The notes under the pieces were generated by a model. It saw only the letters and a list, made by a program, of their open reading frames with translations. It was not told where the DNA came from and did no database searches. From Thermofilaceae archaeon (GTDB taxonomy: Archaea > Thermoproteota > Thermoprotei > Thermofilales > B69-G16), in contig JALURF010000123.1 of the NCBI GenBank assembly GCA_027017165.1, forward strand, positions 1-9,959: a DNA stretch of 9,959 bases, in the 5' to 3' direction. Each line of letters starts with the position of its first letter. Position 1 is the stretch's first letter. The translations under genes were made by a program, and so were the position numbers. Below, in pieces: positions 5,116-9,959 of the stretch.

Positions 5116-6816
5116 ATGAGAGTAGTTATTTTAGACGGTTATGTCGACGAACCTGCAGGGCTCGGCGTACCACCCTACATAGACGTTTACCCTAGGTATG
5201 TCGCTGGAGCCGTATGGAGCGCCAAACCAGGAACTGATATAATCTATTTCACCGTGGACCGAGCCAGAAACAACTTAGATCTTTTTATGAAAACCGCTGG
5301 CAAAGCGGATGTGGTAGTTTTCATAGCTGGCGTGGTTGTTCCGGGGAAGTATCTAGGAGGGGAACCGATCAAGGTTGAGGAGCTACTGCTTTGGAGCAAA
5401 CTGCTTGAAAAGCCTATAAAGGTTCTAGGAGGACCGGTCGCACGCTTTGGGATGGGTGAAGAAGGTGGGAAAATAGCGACTCCGCCATCTGTCTTCATGA
5501 ATTACTTCGACCTGGTAGTAACTGGTGATGTTGAAATGGCGGTTTATCATTTGGTAAAGGAGAAGCTTAGAGTGGAATACGTGGATCCTAACATAAGGCG
5601 TAAAAATTATTCAGAAATCTCGCATTTTGCAGTAAAAGGTGCTAAAATAGTTCTTCAACATCCTAACTACGGCTTTAACTTAATCGCTGAAATTGAAACT
5701 TTTAGAGGATGTCCTAGGAGGATAGTCGGCGGTTGTAGTTTTTGTATAGAACCGCAATATGGGAAGGTAGTTTTCCGACCAATACCCGATATTGTAAAGG
5801 AGATAGAGGCTCTCTATAACTTGGGGGTTCGCCACTTCAGGCTAGGCAGACAACCGGATTTTTACATATATATGTCTGAGCAGGCTAATGAGGAAGAGTT
5901 TCCAAAGCCAAATCCGCCAGCTATTAAAAAACTTTTAGAGGGAATACGGTCCGTAGCTCCCCGCCTGGAAACTCTTCACATAGACAACGTCAATCCAGGC
6001 ACTGTTTTTCACCATAAGGAAGAAGCCGTGGAAATCACAAAAATACTCATACAGTACCATACGCCCGGCGATGTGGCTGCTATGGGAGTTGAAAGCGCAG
6101 ATCCTAAAGTGGTTAAGTTAAATAGGCTGAAAGTCATGCCCGAAGAAGCCCTTGAAGCTATCAGAATTATAAATATCTATGGATCGAGGAGAGGATGGAA
6201 CGGTTTACCTGAGCTCTTACCCGGCATAAATTTCGTAGCTGGTTTAATCGGTGAAAATGCAGAGACTTATAAACTGAACTTTGAATTTTTGAAAAAAATT
6301 CTGGATGAAAAACTCATGATTAGGCGTATTAATATCAGGCAAGTATTACCTCTTCCGAATACTAGAATGTGGCTAATCGGAGACAAGGTAGTTAAGAGAA
6401 ATAAGAGGTATTTTAAACGCTTCAAAGAAAAAGTCCGCAAAGAAATCGATTTACCGATGTTAAGAAGAATAGTTCCCAAAGGCACAGTACTACGTTCGCT
6501 TTACACTGAAGCCCACGAAGGCAAAAATACCTTAGCGCGGCAAAGCGGGTCTTACCCTCTCTTGACGTATATACCGGGTTTACTTCCTTTAAGAATAAAG
6601 CTAGATGTAGTTGTAGTAGACCACGGCTACAGATCCGTAACCGGGATTCCCTACCCCTTAAATGTGAATAAAGCGTCTAGACGTCTACTCTTACACGTCC
6701 CTAGCCTGAGCAGAAGAGATGTAGAGAAAATTATGGTTAAACGTCCCTTTACAAATCTGGACGAAGTAGCTTTAATTATATCAAATAGAAAAGCACTACA
6801 ATATCTATCTATTTAA
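5116..6816 (+). CDS. Radical SAM protein with C-terminal helix-hairpin-helix (COG1031-like)
   Basis: A 566-residue radical SAM protein matching the archaeal COG1031 type; the reaction and substrate are not known to me. The N-terminal 1-150 is a Rossmann-like, B12-binding-fold-like domain (MRVVILDGYV, VVVFIAGVVVPG, KVLGGPVARFG, LVVTGDVE). The radical SAM core starts at IAEIETFRGCP. The 4Fe-4S ligands are C199, C207 and C210, spaced C-x7-C-x2-C rather than the common C-x3-C-x2-C, which is typical of this and related B12-type families. GVESADPKVVKLNR (324-337) is the usual SAM-side segment. The C-terminal region (about 515-555, NVNKASRRLLLHVPSLSRRDVEKIM then FTNLDEV) is a helix-hairpin-helix, suggesting nucleic acid contact and hence possibly RNA or tRNA modification (inference). 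The ATG at 5116 follows ATAGGGAA. The gene is convergent with the TPR gene. Confidence 0.88.
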   Translation: MRVVILDGYVDEPAGLGVPPYIDVYPRYVAGAVWSAKPGTDIIYFTVDRARNNLDLFMKTAGKADVVVFIAGVVVPGKYLGGEPIKVEELLLWSKLLEKPIKVLGGPVARFGMGEEGGKIATPPSVFMNYFDLVVTGDVEMAVYHLVKEKLRVEYVDPNIRRKNYSEISHFAVKGAKIVLQHPNYGFNLIAEIETFRGCPRRIVGGCSFCIEPQYGKVVFRPIPDIVKEIEALYNLGVRHFRLGRQPDFYIYMSEQANEEEFPKPNPPAIKKLLEGIRSVAPRLETLHIDNVNPGTVFHHKEEAVEITKILIQYHTPGDVAAMGVESADPKVVKLNRLKVMPEEALEAIRIINIYGSRRGWNGLPELLPGINFVAGLIGENAETYKLNFEFLKKILDEKLMIRRINIRQVLPLPNTRMWLIGDKVVKRNKRYFKRFKEKVRKEIDLPMLRRIVPKGTVLRSLYTEAHEGKNTLARQSGSYPLLTYIPGLLPLRIKLDVVVVDHGYRSVTGIPYPLNVNKASRRLLLHVPSLSRRDVEKIMVKRPFTNLDEVALIISNRKALQYLSI

Positions 6817-6934
6817 TAAGGATGCGTAAATCAGAATAGTCAATTTTATCAAGACAAGACGGTTTACACTCAATGTTTTATCATTCAAACAGAGCGAGCT
6901 CTCTACGAGCATCTTAACATTAGATCGACGGCGA

Positions 6935-8608
6935 TTACTTGCATTTACTAAGGGCGCGGTCCACGTTCTCCTTAAGTCGTTGCGCCAATTTAGGGTTCCT
7001 CTTGGATAGGATTTCCAGTAAGGAGGTCGAGTACGTCTCAAGCATCTCAGCTAAGTAGCATGCGCCCTTTTCTACCATTTCAGCTAGCAGCAATATAGAC
7101 TTCACAACTGCGTTAAGTCCTTTGTCGTCGCCTTTCTCCAGTAGTGCTGCCCCATAGCTGTACAATGTCTTTGCGTAGTCTGGCAAGAAGCATTGGTCTA
7201 GCCGAATTAAGTGTCCGTATATCGCTAGCGCTTCTTCATAATGCTTTATTGCATCATTTAATCTGCCTTTGCACCGTAGGGCCTCGCCTAGATTTTTGAG
7301 CGCCATGGCGAGTTGGGGCAGGAAGTTTTTGTTATGTTTGGCGAGGTGTCTATAAATCTTCACGGCTTCCTCATAGCGCTTTATAGCCTCACCGAATTCT
7401 TCTTTACGAGTCAAAGCGGCTCCTAAGTTGTTAAGAGTACTTGCTAAGCCGGATAGAAAGCTTTTATCCAGCCTGACTAGGCGCCTGTACACGGTTAGCG
7501 CTTCCTTAAAGTTTTTTATGGCCTCGTCCAGCCTGCCTTTCTGAGCTAAAGCAACGCCTAGGTCGTTAAGCGTTCTTGCCAAATATGTCAAGAAGCGATT
7601 ATCCCGCTTTATTAGCTGTCTATATAGCTCCACGGCTTCTTCGTAGTGACTAATTGCCTCACCCAGCCTGTCTCTCTGCCTCAACTCTGTAGCTATATTG
7701 CTCAATGTTATTGCTAGATCGGGGAGGAAACGTTCGTCTTGTTTTGCTAGCTTCCTACGTATAATCAAAGCTTCTTCAAGATATCTTAGCGCCTCTCTCG
7801 GCTTGCCTATACGCATTAAAGTGGGTCCTAAGTTGTTTAATACCATTGCTAAGTCAGGTAGAAACTTCTCATCCTGCTCAGCTAATTGTCTGTACAACTG
7901 GACGGCTTCTTCATAGTGCCTTACTGCTTCCTTAAAATCGCCCCTGCTCGATAATGCTGCCCCCAAATTATTCAAAGTCATTGCTAAATTAGGTATGAAG
8001 TGGTCATGAGACTCGGCTAGATACCTATAAATCCTCAGCGCCTCTTCATGACACTTTATTGCCTCATCAAGTTTGCCTTTACTCCATAGTGCATTGCCCA
8101 GGTTAGTAAAACTTCCCGCTAAACTTGGCAGAAACTCCTTCTCTTGTTCTGCTAGTTTACTGAAAATCTCCACGGCCTCCTTAAGCCGTTTTACAGCGTC
8201 ATTTAACAAACCTTTCTCCTGTAACGCCGCGCCTAAGTTGCAGAGAGATCCTGCCAGATCCGATAGGAACTCTTTGTTATGCTCGACGAGGCGCCTATAA
8301 ATCTTCACGGCTTCTTTATAGCGCTTTATGGCCTCGTCGAGCCTGCCTATGTCTGCAAGCGCTAACCCCGTGTTATTGAGTGACCCTGCTAGATCGGGGA
8401 GGAAACGTTCGTCTTGTTTTGCTAGCTTCCTACGTATAATCAAAGCTTCTTCAAGATATCTTAGCGCCTCTCTCGGCTTGCCTTTCTGCCGGAGCGCTAG
8501 TCCTAAATTGTCTAGCGCAGCGGCAAGGTCCGGCAGGAGTTTCTCGTTTTGTTTTGCCGCGCGTTTGTAACGATTCACAATTGCTTCTATTTCGCTCTTA
8601 TCTCCCAT
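6935..8608 (-). CDS. TPR-repeat protein (about eleven 45-residue repeats)
   Basis: A 557-residue soluble protein that is almost entirely tetratricopeptide repeats of the kinesin-light-chain/TPR_12 sort. From residue 24 the pattern FLPDLA..LNNLG.AL...G...EAI..YEEA..IYR.LA..D. recurs every 45 residues, about eleven times, then decays into a helical tail (about 500-557). TPR solenoids bind protein partners; no enzyme domain (CHAT, NB-ARC or similar) is fused, so the role is a scaffold or sensor of unknown target. There is no signal peptide or membrane segment. The ATG at 8608 follows GAGAGGG at about nine bases. A possible small membrane protein ends 23 bases upstream on the same strand and may be its partner. 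Two repeats share a 97-bp identical stretch, a sign of recent internal recombination. Confidence 0.9.
   Translation of the reverse strand: MGDKSEIEAIVNRYKRAAKQNEKLLPDLAAALDNLGLALRQKGKPREALRYLEEALIIRRKLAKQDERFLPDLAGSLNNTGLALADIGRLDEAIKRYKEAVKIYRRLVEHNKEFLSDLAGSLCNLGAALQEKGLLNDAVKRLKEAVEIFSKLAEQEKEFLPSLAGSFTNLGNALWSKGKLDEAIKCHEEALRIYRYLAESHDHFIPNLAMTLNNLGAALSSRGDFKEAVRHYEEAVQLYRQLAEQDEKFLPDLAMVLNNLGPTLMRIGKPREALRYLEEALIIRRKLAKQDERFLPDLAITLSNIATELRQRDRLGEAISHYEEAVELYRQLIKRDNRFLTYLARTLNDLGVALAQKGRLDEAIKNFKEALTVYRRLVRLDKSFLSGLASTLNNLGAALTRKEEFGEAIKRYEEAVKIYRHLAKHNKNFLPQLAMALKNLGEALRCKGRLNDAIKHYEEALAIYGHLIRLDQCFLPDYAKTLYSYGAALLEKGDDKGLNAVVKSILLLAEMVEKGACYLAEMLETYSTSLLEILSKRNPKLAQRLKENVDRALSKCK
7712..7808 (-). 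repeat. 97-bp perfect direct repeat, copy 1 (TPR repeats 6/7)
   Basis: Identical base for base to 8387-8483, including all third codon positions. The two copies are 675 bp apart, exactly five repeat units. Encoded residues GKPREALRYLEEALIIRRKL and following appear twice. Confidence 0.95.
8387..8483 (-). repeat. 97-bp perfect direct repeat, copy 2 (TPR repeats 1/2)
   Basis: Partner of 7712-7808. Other TPR units in the gene differ from each other at many silent sites, so this identity is exceptional and points to recent gene conversion or unequal crossing-over. Confidence 0.95.
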
Positions 8609-8631
8609 ACTTTACGACCCTCTCAACGACT

Positions 8632-8853
8632 TCACTGGTCTCGCCTACGGACGGGAAGAGGGAGTTCAATATCTGGTATCAGCCTTAAAGCAGAGGTGAG
8701 TATCGCAGAGCTTATCAACGCGAATATGCCAAAAATGGGAACCGGGAACCTGGTTGGTTTGAGAAGGACTTCCTTAGTCTTGCCCCGTAACTCCGCGCCT
8801 TCCATATGAAGTCTACTGATTTTGAGAGATATATTTTTACTTGTTTTTCTCAT
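8632..8853 (-). CDS. Possible small single-pass membrane protein upstream of the TPR gene
   Basis: A 73-residue frame on the - strand, ending 23 bases before the TPR start. It is basic at the N-terminus, with one likely membrane helix (about 37-59, FPVPIFGIFALISSAILTSALRL) and a basic tail VRRRDQ. I do not recognise it. Two starts are possible: ATG 8853, about 33 bases after the start expected from the TATA at 8911-8917; or ATG 8805 (residue 17), which would be leaderless if the AAATATAT at about 8826-8834 is the TATA box, leaving 57 residues. Neither has a good Shine-Dalgarno. Position and promoter favour a real gene co-transcribed with the TPR protein, perhaps anchoring it at the membrane (inference). 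An overlapping + strand frame has no support. Confidence 0.42.
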   Translation of the reverse strand: MRKTSKNISLKISRLHMEGAELRGKTKEVLLKPTRFPVPIFGIFALISSAILTSALRLIPDIELPLPVRRRDQ

Positions 8854-8886
8854 AACGACCAGGGTAGAGGATTGGAGCAGTATGGG

Positions 8887-8900
8887 CTCTTAATTAAGAG
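8887..8900. promoter_or_regulatory. 14-bp perfect palindrome at the expected transcription start
   Basis: CTCTTAATTAAGAG is fully self-complementary. It lies 11-30 bases downstream of the - strand TATA box at 8911-8917, overlapping the expected start site of the small-protein/TPR unit, where a dimeric archaeal repressor could block initiation. Operator function is inference. Confidence 0.4.
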
Positions 8901-8910
8901 TTCTAGATCG

Positions 8911-8917
8911 TATAAAA
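8911..8917 (-). promoter_or_regulatory. TATA box for the small-protein/TPR unit
   Basis: Read on the - strand as TTTTATA within GTATTTTATACG. It would place the start near 8888, inside the palindrome, with about 35 bases of leader before ATG 8853. No other gene is near it. Confidence 0.45.
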
Positions 8918-8920
8918 TAC

Positions 8921-9526
8921 CCAGTAAGCCAAACTACTGTAGTCTTTCTCTTAAATCTTTTAACTAATCTGATAAGTAGCTCTCCATATGATATTTTTCT
9001 TTCTTAACATGATTGCAAGGCAACTAACCTAGAACACCGCCTTCACTCTGTCCAATCATAGAAATATCCCTTACTTCGCAAATGTTAAACAAATATGTCC
9101 GTAACCCCTACCCATCACGGCCTGGAAATACCAGGTACAGATAAAGAACGCTGACTCGAATGCAGAGATTTTTAAACCGTTTTTAAAACGCCCGCTCAGA
9201 GCCAGTTTTCTCATACCTATCCTCCAAGACTTCCGCTAATATGCTAGAAGGGAGCTCTGTAAAACCTATTTCTCACATGATGGTAAGCGGTGTCTCGGGA
9301 TTCGTCAAGCTTAGGGATTTGAACCCCACAAACTTGAATATGCGCGGTTAAGGGGCTATTTTTATCCGGGGTTTCCAGAGTCCTCTTTCCTAGGATAATT
9401 CTTAAATCAACGGCCTACACGATTTTATGGTTTGCGAAGCGAGAGAGAACAGCCCCCGTTAAGCGTGGTTCATTGTCACATTTGGTCCTTATGCTTACAC
9501 ACGGCACCCCGTATACTTGGCAGCTT
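8921..9526. other. Long stretch without a recognisable protein gene
   Basis: About 600 bases with no open frame of useful length on either strand and no coding-like base pattern. I looked for SRP RNA, RNase P RNA, secE and spt5 and saw nothing convincing. Items noted: a small hairpin CCTGG-AAATA-CCAGG (9121-9135), TATA-like TTTTTAAA elements (about 9169-9187) and a tRNA-like T-arm (9305-9337). It may be a decayed region or hold unrecognised RNAs. Confidence 0.45.
9305..9337 (-). other. tRNA-like acceptor/T-arm minihelix
   Basis: On the - strand, UCAAGUU is followed by UG, then a T-arm (UGGGG stem, UUCAAAU loop, CCCUA), then AGCUUGA. The 7-bp outer stem (one wobble) stacks on a 5-bp T-stem with a canonical T-loop, like the top half of a tRNA with the D and anticodon arms replaced by two bases. 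It could be a tRNA remnant, an integration scar or a minihelix RNA; chance is possible. Confidence 0.4.
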
Positions 9527-9568
9527 AAAAAGAGAGAAGTGCTGACTTGCTGCGAGAGCATCAGCACT
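9527..9568 (-). terminator. Hairpin plus U-tract, - strand
   Basis: AGUGCUGA and UCAGCACU (9561-9568 and 9538-9545 on +) pair perfectly. Inside them UGCU/AGCA pairs around loop CUCGC with a two-base AG bulge. UCUCUCUUUUU follows. It looks like a terminator for the sRNA just upstream, but its 5' arm includes the D box, so it may instead be a competing fold. Confidence 0.5.
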
Positions 9569-9608
9569 CAAGATCCCAATCATCTATCAGTAGGGCCAGA
9601 CTCATCAC
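9561..9608 (-). ncRNA. Box C/D guide sRNA candidate
   Basis: Read on the - strand, in order: C box GUGAUGA (9602-9608), an 11-nt guide (9591-9601), D' box CUGA (9587-9590), UAG, a C'-like AUGAUUG (9577-9583), a 12-nt guide (9565-9576), and D box CUGA (9561-9564). Order and spacing match archaeal dual-guide C/D sRNAs, which direct 2'-O-methylation with L7Ae, Nop5 and fibrillarin. By the D+5 rule the D guide GGAUCUUGAGUG would target C in CACUCAAGAUCC, and the D' guide would target G in UAGGGCCAGAC; I could not assign these to a position in rRNA or tRNA. The C' box is imperfect. A TATA box sits about 28 bases upstream of the C box, and the flanking CGAG/CUCG may form a terminal stem. The true ends are a few bases beyond the boxes. 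Confidence 0.68.
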
Positions 9609-9630
9609 TCGGTAAAGGATTAGCGAAGGA

Positions 9631-9640
9631 ATATAATAAA
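9631..9640 (-). promoter_or_regulatory. TATA box for the C/D sRNA
   Basis: TTTATTATAT on the - strand, centred about 28 bases before the C box, so transcription would start at about 9608-9612. Its complement ATATAATAAA could also serve the + strand toward uL11, so the element may be shared. Confidence 0.55.
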
Positions 9641-9681
9641 GTTTTTTGATTGAAAACATGGTATTTTAAAGTCCGAAGAAC

Positions 9682-9688
9682 TTATAAA
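9682..9688 (+). promoter_or_regulatory. Candidate TATA box of the uL11 gene
   Basis: TTATAAA ends 44 bases before the ATG at 9732, predicting a start near 9710 and a leader of about 20 bases that contains AGGTAGGG. The + strand ATATAATAAA at 9631-9640 is an alternative with a longer leader. Confidence 0.45.
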
Positions 9689-9731
9689 GGAGTCAAATGT
9701 GGATAGGATAGTCGTTATCAAGGTAGGGAAC

Positions 9732-9959
9732 ATGGCGAGCGAGAAGGTGTTTCAATTCCTAGTCGAGGGAGGAAAGGCCACCGCCGGCCCCCCTATACCG
9801 TAGAGGGAAAGGGCCGGCGCTGGGGCCGTTGGGAATGAATGTAATGGCCGTAGTCAGGGAGATAAATCGGCTTACAGCTGATTTCGCAGGCATGAGAGTG
9901 CCTGTTAAAGTAATTGTTGATGTTGAGAAGAAAACTTTTAAAGTTGAGGTAGGTACGCC
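9732..9959 (+). CDS. rpl11: Ribosomal protein uL11, 3'-truncated by the window edge, interrupted by a 13-nt BHB intron
   Basis: uL11 binds the GTPase-centre helices of 23S rRNA at the base of the stalk. Exon 1 (9732-9796) encodes MASEKVFQFLVEGGKATAGPP plus two bases of an Ile codon. Exon 2 (9810-9959) completes Ile and continues GPALGPLGMNVMAVVREINR, then LTADFAGMRVPVKVIVDVEK and KTFKVEVGT, the archaeal N-terminal domain. Read without splicing, the frame meets TAG at 9801-9803, and exon 2 lies in another frame. Splicing 9797-9809 regenerates the conserved GPPIGPALGPLG exactly. The ATG at 9732 fits the family start just before VEGG and has AGGTAGGG three bases upstream. A GTG at 9699 in the same frame, with AGGAG six bases ahead, would add 11 residues and is an alternative start. 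No secE or spt5 is seen upstream, where many archaea have them. Confidence 0.9.
9797..9809 (+). other. 13-nt archaeal BHB intron in the uL11 mRNA
   Basis: Outer helix CGCCGGCCC (9782-9790) pairs with GGGCCGGCG (9811-9819), 9 bp. Central helix CCCU (9791-9794) pairs with AGGG (9804-9807), 4 bp. The 5' bulge is AUA (9795-9797, cut AU^A) and the 3' bulge AAA (9808-9810, cut AA^A). The loop is CCGUAG. Excision at the standard bulge positions removes ACCGUAGAGGGAA and joins AU to A, restoring the uL11 frame. It is phase 2, with an in-frame stop inside the intron. The geometry is the same as in the tRNA-Leu intron of this window. Confidence 0.88.

Larger units (their letters stand above)
7055..8539 (-). 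repeat. Tandem 135-bp coding repeats of the TPR gene
   Basis: About eleven in-frame units of 135 bp (45 codons), diverged in DNA but regular in phase, encoding the TPR solenoid. There are no spacers between units, so this is not a CRISPR array. Limits are approximate because the last unit is degenerate. Confidence 0.85.

Noticed and set aside
6891..6902. AGAG-CGAG-CTCT between the convergent radical SAM and TPR genes as a shared terminator
   Set aside because: The stem is four pairs with no oligo-T on either strand.
7055..8539. Regular repeats as a possible CRISPR array
   Set aside because: Units are 135 bp, continuous, in frame and encode TPR motifs; there are no spacers.
7698..8809. Several + strand open frames of 70-86 codons opposite the TPR gene and its upstream region
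   Set aside because: They are antisense shadows of the repeats: repetitive Ser/Ala/Leu-rich products with no start signals.
8632..8853. Small membrane protein as SecE or Sec61-beta
   Set aside because: The KPTR and single helix are only loosely similar; family motifs are not evident and the strand is opposite to uL11.
9121..9135. Hairpin CCTGG-AAATA-CCAGG as a terminator or RNA gene
   Set aside because: Five base pairs with no T-tract and no promoter in a clear position; chance is likely.
9697..9711. Short frame ATG TGG ATA GGA TAG just before uL11
   Set aside because: Only four codons. The nearby AGGAG more likely relates to the GTG at 9699 or is chance. A leader peptide cannot be shown.
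9732..9803. uL11 as a truncated pseudogene or short peptide ending at TAG 9801
   Set aside because: The sequence downstream is perfectly conserved uL11, and the 13 extra bases fit a strict BHB whose excision restores the frame; decay would not produce this.

Overview
The window is archaeal, most likely from a thermophilic member of the Thermoproteota (Crenarchaeota sense), possibly near Thermoproteales or Thermofilales. The support is UPF0147, FAU-1 and ThiL of archaeal type, TATA-box promoters about 25-30 bases ahead of RNA genes, a box C/D guide RNA candidate, tRNA genes without encoded CCA, and several tRNA introns at both canonical and non-canonical positions with bulge-helix-bulge (BHB) geometry. 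The lineage below phylum level is a guess.

Left part (1-2176): two tandem, related, unrecognised genes on the + strand, the first cut by the window edge; tRNA-Asp(GUC) on the - strand with a 31-nt intron in the D-arm; a gene-free stretch; tRNA-Glu(UUC) on the + strand with two short introns; and a RimI-type N-acetyltransferase on the - strand, divergent from what follows.

Middle part (2281-6816), all +: UPF0147, then FAU-1 (S1-like plus DUF402 RNA-binding or ribonuclease protein), then tRNA-Leu(CAG), whose gene begins inside the FAU-1 reading frame, then thiamine-monophosphate kinase ThiL, then a COG1031-like radical SAM protein with a C-terminal helix-hairpin-helix. The FAU-1 stop codon lies inside the tRNA-Leu intron.

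Right part (6935-9959): a - strand protein made of about eleven 45-residue TPR repeats, with a 97-bp stretch perfectly duplicated five repeats apart; a possible small membrane protein ahead of it; a long gene-poor stretch holding a tRNA-like T-arm minihelix and a convincing - strand box C/D sRNA candidate with its own TATA box; and finally the start of the ribosomal protein uL11 gene on the + strand, running off the edge.

The most striking observation is in uL11. Its frame is broken right inside the invariant GPPIGPALGPLG segment by 13 extra bases that carry an in-frame TAG. Those 13 bases sit exactly inside a perfect BHB motif: a 9-bp outer helix, a 4-bp central helix CCCU/AGGG and two 3-nt bulges. 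Cutting by the tRNA-intron rule restores the family sequence exactly. This looks like a mini-intron in an essential protein-coding gene, removed by the same endonuclease and ligase that would process the four tRNA introns in this window. All five introns end in AA and have AAN as the 3' bulge.
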